Shown: piece by piece, positions 17,787 through 25,236 of the stretch
How the letters are laid out: the number at the start of each line of letters is the position of its first letter
Numbering within the stretch: the first letter of the stretch is position 1
Source of the DNA: JAWKWH01 sp963669415
Lineage (GTDB): Bacteria; Pseudomonadota; Alphaproteobacteria; Rhizobiales; Rhizobiaceae
DNA: 64,000 nt
Direction: 5' to 3'
Assembly (NCBI GenBank): GCA_963669415.2
Contig: CAXXPS010000001.1
Span: 496,001 to 560,000 of the forward strand
The notes under the pieces: generated by a model
Seen by the model: only the letters and a program-made list of their open reading frames with translations
Told to the model about the DNA's origin: nothing
The model's database searches: none
Translations under genes and position numbers: made by a program

Positions 17787-18314
17787 TCAGCTCTCTCCGG
17801 TAACGTAGTTGAAGGATCCCAGTACGAGTTGCATCACCACGGACAGTTCCTCATCCGAACCAGGAGTGTAGATCATTACGAAACCTTCCCAGCCCGGCCG
17901 CTGATCGGCCCAGGGGTGGTAGGTCGCCCAGCCGAGCTCAACAGCCTTTTTTGCAAGCTCTGGCGAAAGCGACGCATGCAGGCTGCCATCGGGATGCATA
18001 TGGGCGAATTCGCGACCGCCGACGATGGCATGCGGCCGGGTGATCGTCACATTCTCGGTAATCCAAAAACCCTTGGCGCCGGGCAGCGAGATCACCGTGG
18101 CGCGAATGTCAACACCCGGAATTGCCGACACCCTGCGCAGCAGTTCCGCAGAAATCTCAGGGTCCGGCGTAACACCCAACTGAATGTGTGGTACGCCATT
18201 TGTCGTTCGTGGAATGGGACTTTCCCGGCGCGGCAGGCTTGAAGTTTCCGCCATCGCCATTGCCACAACGGATGCGAGCAAAAGGCCGATCAGCAGAGAC
18301 TTCAGTTTCGTCAT
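17787..18314 (-). CDS. Exported luciferase-domain (DUF5519-type) protein
   Basis: The 175-residue protein has an N-terminal signal peptide of about 22 residues ('LLIGLLLASVVAMAMAETS'). The mature part resembles the small 'luciferase family' domain found in many soil bacteria: 'PHIQLGVTPDPEISAELL', 'REFAHMHPDGSLHASL' near 105-120 and 'WATYHPWADQRPGWEGFVM' near 135-153. The name comes from a weak relation to a domain of a luciferin-binding enzyme. Light emission is not implied. Biochemical function is unknown. It lies 3' of the cytochrome c556 gene on the same strand, with an 81-base gap. Confidence 0.7.
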   Translation of the reverse strand: MTKLKSLLIGLLLASVVAMAMAETSSLPRRESPIPRTTNGVPHIQLGVTPDPEISAELLRRVSAIPGVDIRATVISLPGAKGFWITENVTITRPHAIVGGREFAHMHPDGSLHASLSPELAKKAVELGWATYHPWADQRPGWEGFVMIYTPGSDEELSVVMQLVLGSFNYVTGES

Positions 18315-18395
18315 TGAGCGTTTTCCCAGATGTTCTCAAACGGCAGACCTACCTCAAACCCAAAGATCCGGCAGGTCCACCGCCATAAAACAATC

Positions 18396-18869
18396 CTACT
18401 CTTTCGGCGCCCGGAAATCATCGTGGCAGCCGCTGCAGCCAGCGCCGACTGCGCCAATATTGGCACGGATGGCGTCGACGCCGTTGCCTGCTTCTGCAGC
18501 CATCTTCTCCGCCGCGACGGTCAGCGCCTGATGCTTTGCGCCAACTTCCGGAAAACTGCTCCAAATCACCGCTTTGGCCCAGGTCAGTTTCTCGTTTCCG
18601 GCCGTTTCCAAGTCGGAACCTTTCGGCCACATAGCCATGTTGTTCATCTTGGCGGCAGCGACAAGATTGTCCGCCGAGGCTTTGGCGAGGTCGGCATTGT
18701 AGTCCATTTCGCCTTTCGCCATGGCGCCAAGAATTCCGAGGTTGAATGCATAAAGTTGCATGAAAGATTGGCGCGCCTTGATTTGCCAGTCGAAATCACC
18801 TGCCGATGCAGGCGCCAGCACACTGGCTGCAAGCAGCAGCGATGCTGCCGTAAGCAAATATTTTCTCAT
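18396..18869 (-). CDS. Cytochrome c556-type c-type cytochrome, periplasmic
   Basis: With the ATG at 18869, preceded by a strong GGAGGAA, the product is 157 residues. It has a signal peptide ending around 'ASA', then a four-helix-bundle cytochrome c'/c556 domain. The single heme-binding motif 'CSGCH' lies close to the C-terminus, where this class places it. A much longer open frame extends upstream, but it overlaps the LysR gene and lacks homology. The family transfers electrons or binds small gases in the periplasm. The divergent LysR regulator may control it. Confidence 0.9.
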   Translation of the reverse strand: MRKYLLTAASLLLAASVLAPASAGDFDWQIKARQSFMQLYAFNLGILGAMAKGEMDYNADLAKASADNLVAAAKMNNMAMWPKGSDLETAGNEKLTWAKAVIWSSFPEVGAKHQALTVAAEKMAAEAGNGVDAIRANIGAVGAGCSGCHDDFRAPKE

Positions 18870-18950
18870 GTTGAGTTCCTCCGGTGGATTGCGACGACCA
18901 TTTACCCGGGCCATCTGGATAGTGTAAATTGAGCAATTGGAGCGAAAGGA

Positions 18951-18966
18951 TGTGCACAAATGCACA
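18951..18966. promoter_or_regulatory. Palindrome over the lysR start codon
   Basis: TGTGCA (18951-18956) and TGCACA (18961-18966) form a perfect inverted repeat with a four-base spacer, and the second arm includes the lysR ATG at 18960. It could be an autoregulatory operator in this divergent region. Confidence 0.35.
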
Positions 18967-19853
18967 ACACCCGTTGGAGTGACCTGGAATATGTCCTCGC
19001 TGTTGCCGCCAAGGGTTCGCTGGCGGCAGCGGCGCGCGAACTGAACGTCAACCATTCGACGGTTCAGCGCCGGGTGCAGGCATTTGAGCGGCAGACCAAC
19101 ATCAAGATTTTCGAGCGTCTTCGCAGCGGCTACCGTCCGACACCGGAGGGCGAGATGTTTCTCGACGCAGCGCAGTCGATCCAGACGATCGTGAGCGATC
19201 TCGACCGCAAGATCGTCGGCAGCGACAAGGGCTTGAGCGGTCAGCTTTCGATCACCACGACCGACGCGATATTTCCCGCACTTGCCGCCGACATCAGCGC
19301 ATTTCAGTTTGCCCATCCGAAGATCATCACCGATATCATCATTACCAATGACCGGCTGGATCTGGACCGGCGCGATGCCGATATCGCCATTCGCGCTTCC
19401 AACCAGCCGCCACCGCATCTGGTTGGCCGCAGGGTGTGCGGGGTCAATTTCGGGGTCTACGCCACGCGGACGGTGGTCGAAGAGATGGCGCAGAAACCGA
19501 TCGACCGGCGGCAATGGCTTGGCCTCGAATATCCGCTCAGGGCATCGCCCGCAGGCGAATGGATGGACGCCGAAATTCCTGCGAGCCGAGTGGCTTTGCG
19601 GGCGAGCAGCTTTACCGCCCTGTGCGAACTTGCCGGTCACAATCTGGGCCATGTCATCCTGCCTCGACATGTCGGCGAGGCGTCTCCGAAACTGATTCTG
19701 GTGCCGTTCCATCTTGGCCTGCCAACGGTAGGATTATGGCTGCTATCGCACCGCGATATCCTCCGCTCGCCGCGGGTGCGGATAGCGACGGATTTCCTGT
19801 ACGATTCGCTCAGGCGAAAGCGCACGGAATTTGAAGGACCGGAAAATAGTTGA
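18960..19853 (+). CDS. LysR-family transcriptional regulator
   Basis: The 297-residue protein has the N-terminal winged helix-turn-helix of LysR regulators (residues 6-65, 'AAKGSLAAAARELNVNHSTVQRR'-type sequence) and a periplasmic-binding-like effector domain from about 90. The 'NHSTVQRRV' recognition helix is of the subgroup that replaces 'SQPALS' with 'NHSTV', a variant common in alphaproteobacterial LysR proteins. It is divergent from the cytochrome c556 gene across 90 bases, which is the usual relation of a LysR protein to its target. The ligand is unknown. Confidence 0.88.
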   Translation: MHNTRWSDLEYVLAVAAKGSLAAAARELNVNHSTVQRRVQAFERQTNIKIFERLRSGYRPTPEGEMFLDAAQSIQTIVSDLDRKIVGSDKGLSGQLSITTTDAIFPALAADISAFQFAHPKIITDIIITNDRLDLDRRDADIAIRASNQPPPHLVGRRVCGVNFGVYATRTVVEEMAQKPIDRRQWLGLEYPLRASPAGEWMDAEIPASRVALRASSFTALCELAGHNLGHVILPRHVGEASPKLILVPFHLGLPTVGLWLLSHRDILRSPRVRIATDFLYDSLRRKRTEFEGPENS

Positions 19854-19868
19854 AACTTGCGAAAGGAA

Positions 19869-20507
19869 TCACGGCGGTTGCCGCTGGCACTCCTGCGCCA
19901 GCCAGTGGCATTCGTTCAAAATGTCGTCGACCGGCTCGCGCGGACGTTTGCGGTGACCCGGCGGGTGGCCGGGACGGATGGGCCCGACCCTGCCGGGTCC
20001 GGGTTCGGCTTGAGCGCGCCTGGCCATCAGCCGGTTGAGCCGCCGCGCCTGTCTTGGCAGCGTGTGCAACGCGTATTGCAGCTTGCGGATACGGCGAATG
20101 AGATTGACCGCCTGCAACGTGTCATCCGGTTTCTTCAGCGGCACCGGATCGAAAATGCCGGGCAAGCAGATGCGCGGAATGCCGTTGGCGACCGGCCGTG
20201 AAAATTCGCCGAACGTCTTGCGTGGATCGATCAGTTGGAAAGCAGGCAAGGTGTCGCAGGTGGCGAAACTGGAGAAATCGGGTAGGGGAATTTCCTTTGC
20301 ATTCACGCCGTCGTCTCCCCGCTCTCGCACCCTTTGGCTGAGCATCGCCGCAACAACGACAATCAACCGTCTCAGCGCCGATTCTGCCGGACGCAGGATG
20401 CGGAGCACGGAACGCCGCGTTTCTTCCCGCTGTGCCAGCGCGACCAGCCCGGCGATAACAGCTCCAAGTGCCTGGCGGTTTCTTTGAATCGCGATTTTCC
20501 AGTCCAT
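19869..20507 (-). CDS. Conserved hypothetical protein of Hyphomicrobiales
   Basis: The 212-residue product starts at an ATG preceded by TGGAGAA. Its first 70 residues are amphipathic to hydrophobic and contain 'SVLRILRPAESALRRLIVVVAA', a segment recognisable in uncharacterised rhizobial proteins. The C-terminal half is Arg/Pro-rich ('ARRLNRLMARRAQ'). No catalytic motif is visible. The region 'LIDPRKTFGEF' near 100 is also family-like. It converges with the LysR gene with only 15 bases between the stops. Function is unknown. Confidence 0.68.
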   Translation of the reverse strand: MDWKIAIQRNRQALGAVIAGLVALAQREETRRSVLRILRPAESALRRLIVVVAAMLSQRVRERGDDGVNAKEIPLPDFSSFATCDTLPAFQLIDPRKTFGEFSRPVANGIPRICLPGIFDPVPLKKPDDTLQAVNLIRRIRKLQYALHTLPRQARRLNRLMARRAQAEPGPGRVGPIRPGHPPGHRKRPREPVDDILNECHWLAQECQRQPP

Positions 20508-20954
20508 GCTCGGTTCTCCAGATAACCGGGCAGGATAAGGGAGGTTTGGAAAGCGTGGATTACATTTTTACTGTTTCTGTTTTCAGCCCTTCGCTTTGAG
20601 GGTTGAATGGAAGCCGGGATCCCAAGGATATCGCCGTGGGATCCCGTGCTGCAGGCGGGTTTAGCGTGGATGAGTCTTTGACGACCGCAACTTATCTTAT
20701 CCCCCTGCAGCATCATCTGTTCATCCGAACGGTAGAGTGGCCCTCATGCGAGCGGCCGTATGTAATCCAGGACAAACGGACATTGCATCATGACCAAACC
20801 CTCCAATACCGGCAAGACCATTATCGCCTTTGAAGTCTCCAAGGCGTCACTGACGGTAGATAAGATTTTATGGACGAGTGGCGGTATCACTGGTCTCCAT
20901 TGATGACCATCGGGTAGATAGATCTGGATCGTCAAGAAAATTGTGGAGCAGCCC
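20508..20954. other. Intergenic region with inverted repeat and possible IS110 remnant
   Basis: These 447 bases carry no complete gene. The inverted repeat GGGATCCCA/TGGGATCCC lies at about 20617-20645. The region 20790-20903 encodes a short peptide like an IS110-family transposase N-terminus. The remainder is probably the promoter region of the SDR gene. Confidence 0.5.
20790..20903 (+). pseudogene. Possible truncated IS110-family transposase N-terminus
   Basis: A 37-residue open frame from the ATG at 20790 begins 'MTKPSNTGKTIIAFEVSKAS'. The 'IIAFEVSKASLTV' part resembles the opening beta-strand of IS110-family DEDD transposases, where the usual form is 'GIDVSK' or 'AFDVSK'. The frame leaves the family pattern after about 24 residues and stops. 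If correct, it is the left end of a deleted element. The match is short, so confidence is low. Confidence 0.35.
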
Positions 20955-21719
20955 ATGGAAACATTTGCCAAATATCCGAGCCTGGAAGGAGCAACGGTTT
21001 TCGTTACCGGCGGTGCTTCCGGGATCGGCGCTGATATCGTATCTGCCTTCGCCGCTCAGGGCGCCAGTGTTGGTTTCATAGACCTCGATGCAGAAAGTGG
21101 CACTGCACTGTCCAGGAAGTTGAAATCCAATGGTGCGAAAATCGTTTTTGAGCAGTGCGACTTGCGCGACATCGATGCGTTGAAGTCCGCTTTCAAGAAC
21201 CTTCGCGAGCACCTTGGTCGTCCCAGCGTTCTGGTCAACAACGCTGCTCGCGATGACAGGCATGATTGGCAAGAGGTGACAGCCGACTATTACGATGACC
21301 GCATCGCGACCAATCTCCGGCATATGTTTTTTGCCATACAAGCAGTTGCACCAGACATGATCGAAGCAGGCGGTGGCTCGATCATCAATATGGGCTCAAA
21401 TTCGTGGTGGGAAGCTGGTGGCGGTTTCCCTGTTTATGCAACCGCAAAAGCAGCAGTGCACGGATTGACCCGAACGATGGCCCGCGATCTTGGCGGGCAC
21501 CGAATTCGCGTCAACACCGTTGTACCGGGTTGGATAATGACGGAAAGGCAAAAAGAGCTTTGGGCGTCACCCGAAGCGCTTGAGCGCCACCGACAGCGAC
21601 AATGCCTGCCGGATCTGATTGAACCAGTTTACGTTGCGCGAATGGTTTTGTTCCTGGCGTCAGATGACGCAGCAATGTGTTCGGCAAATAACTACATGGT
21701 TGAGGCTGGTTCGATCTAG
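20955..21719 (+). CDS. Short-chain dehydrogenase/reductase (SDR)
   Basis: The 254-residue classical SDR has the nucleotide-binding motif TGGASGIG at residues 18-25, 'LVNNAA' near 95, a catalytic Ser in 'INMGSNSW' and Tyr-X-X-X-Lys in 'VYATAKAAVHG'. 'VNTVVPGWIMTERQ' then follows in the substrate loop. The ATG at 20955 has GGAG six bases upstream. An in-frame GTG at 20943 would contain that site. SDRs of this form oxidise secondary alcohols or sugars such as xylose or galactose with NAD(P). The exact substrate cannot be assigned. It has no operon partners. Confidence 0.9.
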   Translation: METFAKYPSLEGATVFVTGGASGIGADIVSAFAAQGASVGFIDLDAESGTALSRKLKSNGAKIVFEQCDLRDIDALKSAFKNLREHLGRPSVLVNNAARDDRHDWQEVTADYYDDRIATNLRHMFFAIQAVAPDMIEAGGGSIINMGSNSWWEAGGGFPVYATAKAAVHGLTRTMARDLGGHRIRVNTVVPGWIMTERQKELWASPEALERHRQRQCLPDLIEPVYVARMVLFLASDDAAMCSANNYMVEAGSI

Positions 21720-22020
21720 ATTTTTGCGGCGCGAGCATTCGTTCACTTCGAATGTTCAACGTCACCTGGGGTAATCAGCGAACGCTATTCTTCCTTTGGC
21801 AGCAAGACGCGGCTGAAAATGATGCCGCTTTTCCGCGCCAAGGTTGCATCTGGTCGCCGCTTCACCGCGGATTCCTGCAATTATCTTAGCGATTGCCGAT
21901 AAATCCCGTTCACGCGGTTGTGAACAGGTCAATTTCCATATTAGAATTCTCTTGTCTGGCAGAGGGGCTCGCTGTTGCCAGATAATAGAATGTAACAACA
22001 ATAATAAAGTGGAGGAATAC
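21720..22020. other. Intergenic leader before the LVIVD/PA-domain gene
   Basis: No gene is apparent in these 301 bases. The last 60 are AT-rich, with an A-rich tract 'AACAACAATAATAAAG' just before the ribosome-binding site. This suggests a strong, unstructured translation start region. Confidence 0.5.
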
Positions 22021-23946
22021 ATGGTGTATCGAATAAAATCGAAAAAATTGCAAAACTTCATTGCTACAACAATACTCGCGACCGGAGTTATGGCGACGGG
22101 CGCCGGTGGCCACGACAGCCCCAATGACGGCCACATTCCTCCCAATGTCAATTACGGTTTTGAAGTGGTCGCCCGCGACTTGTTGGCGGGAGTAGCCGAC
22201 GGCCTCTATACCGATGTCTGGTCGCATGACGGCTTCGCCTATATCGGCACTTTTCAGGAGCCCAACTGCACTGACGCCGGCGTTTTCATCGTCGACATTG
22301 AACAAGCGATTGCCAATTACCCGGCGATGGAAGGTGCGACCGTTGCCGAGATTCGTTCGGCGCCCAATACCCGCATCAACGATGTCAAAGTGCACCGGGT
22401 CGGCGACAAGGATGTGCTGATCACGACGCAGGAACCATGCGGAAAAGACATTCCCGGCTGGGCCGTGGCCGACGCAAATGCCAATGGTAACGGACCTGCC
22501 TTTCAGATCGGACAGGGCGGCATCAGCCTTTACGATGTCACCGATCCGTCAAAGCCGAAGGCATTGAAGAAGAACTATCTGGAATTTGAAGGTGTTCACA
22601 ATACGTTTCCGTGGAGTTGGGAGGGCAAGAGCTATCTGATCGCCACGGCCGATACGTTCGATTTCTTCGATACCGTGTTCATCGATATCTCCAAGCCGCA
22701 ATCACCGACATTGCTAAAGATTACCGGTGCTCTGGACTGGGTTCCTCAGGGTTTGAACCTGGATCAGCTGGAGACCGGATCATCGGGTGGCATTTTCAAT
22801 CACGATGTCTGGGTCAATGAAATTGATGGTGTTCCGACCGCTGTGGTCTCCTACTGGGACGCAGGCTTCGTCACGCTGGACGTGTCCGATCCGGCCAATC
22901 CTTTGTTCCTCGATGACAGCACGTATCCTGCGACGAATATCAGCGGTCAGCCCTATGAAGGCAACGCCCATGCGGCGGTCTTCGGTAGCAACGGGGACTA
23001 TATCTTCGGCGGGGACGAGGACTTTTCCGACAGCAGCTTCGGGATTTCCCACAATGGAAATTCGTATCCGGCCGGCGTGGCCCTCTTTGGCCCGCCATCA
23101 ATCGGGCTTTCGGGTGATGAAGTTGTCTGGACAGGCGGCGAAGGCTGCTCGGTCGGCGAAGTGCCTGCAGCAACCGGCGCCAACCAGGTCGCGCTTATCC
23201 AGCGTGGGTCGTGCTTCTTCCAGGATAAGGCGGAAAGCGCAGAGGCGCAGGGCTATGTCGGCTATATCGTCGCCAACGACGCCGCCCGGGGCGATGCGCT
23301 GATCAACATGTCGGGTTCCGGCAGTGGTGTTCCTGTGACCATTCCCGGCGTCTTTGTCGGGTTTTCGGCAGGTGAAGCAATGAAGGCGTTTGGAGTTGCT
23401 CCGGTCAGCGCAGGTTCAGTGTACGATGGGTGGGGATACCTTCACATCATCAACAACACCGGTTCGACGATCACCGTTCCTTCAATGGGCATGGCCAACC
23501 CCGCAACCATGGATGTGCCGACCGGGCATCATCTGGGGTACTATGCGCCGGCTGAAACCGTTGAAGATACCGGCCTTGGCACCGATTTTGGCGACCTGAC
23601 GATGCACAACATCGAGGCCGATCCGCTGACGCAGGACGTCGTGCCGTCGTTTGACGCCGGACCGCGCATGTTCATCTCGTGGTATTCGCTCGGCATGCGC
23701 GCTGTCGAATACCGCCCTGGCCATTATCATACCAACAGCAATGGCGAAGGCAGCTATTCACAGAACGTCCACGAGGTTGGCCGGTTCATCGCTGAAGAGG
23801 GATCGAACTTCTGGGGCATTCACATTGACGAGGACGAGGACGGGGATCAGATCATCCTGGCGTCCGACCGCAACACCGGTCTTTGGATTTTCAAGTTCCA
23901 GTGCACCGACGAAGTCACGGGCGAGCCCTTCTATTGCCGGCGCTAG
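22021..23946 (+). CDS. Secreted LVIVD-repeat protein with inserted PA (protease-associated) domain
   Basis: The ATG at 22021 follows a strong GTGGAGGAA site. An upstream extension of the frame lacks family support. The 641-residue product has a signal peptide ending near residue 27. A beta-propeller made of LVIVD-type repeats follows ('AYIGTFQEPNCTDAGVFIVD', 'GGISLYDVTDPSKPK', 'FVTLDVSDPANPLFLDD'). Between about 375 and 465 is a PA domain, with 'QVALIQRGSCFFQDKAESAE' and 'VTIPGVFVGFSAGEAM'. The C-terminal part resumes the propeller. PA domains occur in extracellular peptidases and receptors, but no peptidase domain is present. It is likely extracellular or periplasmic, and its substrate is unknown. 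Confidence 0.85.
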   Translation: MVYRIKSKKLQNFIATTILATGVMATGAGGHDSPNDGHIPPNVNYGFEVVARDLLAGVADGLYTDVWSHDGFAYIGTFQEPNCTDAGVFIVDIEQAIANYPAMEGATVAEIRSAPNTRINDVKVHRVGDKDVLITTQEPCGKDIPGWAVADANANGNGPAFQIGQGGISLYDVTDPSKPKALKKNYLEFEGVHNTFPWSWEGKSYLIATADTFDFFDTVFIDISKPQSPTLLKITGALDWVPQGLNLDQLETGSSGGIFNHDVWVNEIDGVPTAVVSYWDAGFVTLDVSDPANPLFLDDSTYPATNISGQPYEGNAHAAVFGSNGDYIFGGDEDFSDSSFGISHNGNSYPAGVALFGPPSIGLSGDEVVWTGGEGCSVGEVPAATGANQVALIQRGSCFFQDKAESAEAQGYVGYIVANDAARGDALINMSGSGSGVPVTIPGVFVGFSAGEAMKAFGVAPVSAGSVYDGWGYLHIINNTGSTITVPSMGMANPATMDVPTGHHLGYYAPAETVEDTGLGTDFGDLTMHNIEADPLTQDVVPSFDAGPRMFISWYSLGMRAVEYRPGHYHTNSNGEGSYSQNVHEVGRFIAEEGSNFWGIHIDEDEDGDQIILASDRNTGLWIFKFQCTDEVTGEPFYCRR

Positions 23947-24006
23947 GGCAAAAGTGACTTTGCGAAAACCGTGACGCCGGAGACCCGGCGGATGCGAACA
24001 GTAAAT

Positions 24007-24036
24007 GCAGGGGACCGGTCTTGCCCGGCCCCCTGC
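24007..24036. terminator. GC-rich stem-loop between the PA-domain and HEAT-repeat genes
   Basis: GCAGGGG (24007-24013) with inner CCGG pairs with CCGG and CCCCTGC (24030-24036). It lies 60 bases after the stop at 23946. There is no T-tract, so termination is uncertain. Confidence 0.3.
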
Positions 24037-24096
24037 TCACCGTCACCGATGAACGGGCGCCGTAGGTGGCGCCAAGCGAAAGATGGAGACCCTGCC

Positions 24097-25113
24097 GTGA
24101 GCGGCATGTTCAGGCCCGTATTTTTGGTAGCCCTCATTCCGGTGTTCTTGTTGCAGGGGCTGCCGCCTGCCACCGCGCAGACGGACGGTGAGACCGCCCG
24201 CATGCTGTCGGTAGAATATGTGGACGGCAGGTTGAGCGTAGAGGCCCGCAACGTACCGCTTGGCCAAGTGCTTCGCGCGGTCGGCGGCAAAGCCGGTTTT
24301 GAAACACGTCAGGCATCCGGCATCGAAAAACCATTCACGGGCCAGTTCACTGGACTGAGCCTGTCTGAGGGATTGTCACGCATACTCGGCAAATCGGCTT
24401 CATTTGTCGTCAAATATGGCGAAGGTGGAAAACCGCAGCGGCTTGTCATTCTGGCAATGCCGGAAGGCCAGACGCAGGCAGATATCGTGGTGGCAGGCAC
24501 AAAAGCGATACCGGAGCAAACAACTGACGGACCGGTGTCGAGCGATAGCCGCGACTGGATCAAGTCTCAACTGAACGCAAATGAGCCGGACGCTCGAATT
24601 GCTGCGATCTGGCAATTGCGCGGCCTGCAACCGGATGAGGCCACCACACTTGCAACAGATGCGTTGCGGGTGGAGACGGATGCCCGGGTCCGCGCCCGTA
24701 TTGCGTCCCTGCTCGGGCAGATCGGTGGTCCGGAGGTGATCCACGCACTCATTGATCTGCTGACCGACCCGTCGGTCCGCGTTCAACAGTCGGCAGCCTT
24801 AGCCCTGGCAGCCTCCGGCAGCGAGGCAGCTGACCACGCGCTTGGCCTTGCGCTTTTGCGCAAGCTTGGCGACGAGCAACTGCGCATCATGATCGTGGAT
24901 CTGCTTGCCGGCCGGAGATCGCCAATTGCACTAGACTATTTGAAGACCGTCTCACTCAGCCTGGGTGGCCCGGTGGCGGAAAAGGCTCAGGCTTACGTGT
25001 CCGGACATTTACCGGTCCGCAGTTTCAGCGCCGCAGATACCGGTGATGCAGAAACCGTCGACCAGCCGGTTCGCTCGCAATTTCTCACCCTGGCTGCGCC
25101 GCTCGCCAAATAG
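24097..25113 (+). CDS. Exported HEAT-repeat protein with secretin/TonB-like N-terminal region
   Basis: From the GTG at 24097 (GGAG eight bases upstream) the product is 338 residues. It begins with a signal peptide ('VFLVALIPVFLLQGLPPATAQ'-type). Residues about 35-125 resemble an STN (secretin and TonB N-terminal) fold: 'LSVEARNVPLGQVLRAVGG', 'FTGLSLSEGLSRILG'. From about 150 to 290 are HEAT-like helical repeats ('AIWQLRGLQPDEATTLATDA', 'ALIDLLTDPSVRVQQSAALA'). Such proteins act as periplasmic protein-interaction scaffolds. It follows the PA-domain gene by 150 bases, and the two may be functionally linked. Confidence 0.75.
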   Translation: MSGMFRPVFLVALIPVFLLQGLPPATAQTDGETARMLSVEYVDGRLSVEARNVPLGQVLRAVGGKAGFETRQASGIEKPFTGQFTGLSLSEGLSRILGKSASFVVKYGEGGKPQRLVILAMPEGQTQADIVVAGTKAIPEQTTDGPVSSDSRDWIKSQLNANEPDARIAAIWQLRGLQPDEATTLATDALRVETDARVRARIASLLGQIGGPEVIHALIDLLTDPSVRVQQSAALALAASGSEAADHALGLALLRKLGDEQLRIMIVDLLAGRRSPIALDYLKTVSLSLGGPVAEKAQAYVSGHLPVRSFSAADTGDAETVDQPVRSQFLTLAAPLAK

Positions 25114-25236
25114 GCCTTGCAAAGCAGGAGCCATCCACACAGACAGAAGCGGTCCACGGCCGGACGTTGCTCATTGAGTGATTGAGCGCCCGTTATAAAC
25201 TGTTACTATCCTGATCCCAGGCGGCGTGAATAGAGA

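Noticed and set aside
18870..19712. Extension of the cytochrome c556 frame to 438 codons
   Set aside because: It is antisense to the LysR gene, and the true start at 18869 has a strong ribosome-binding site and a signal peptide.
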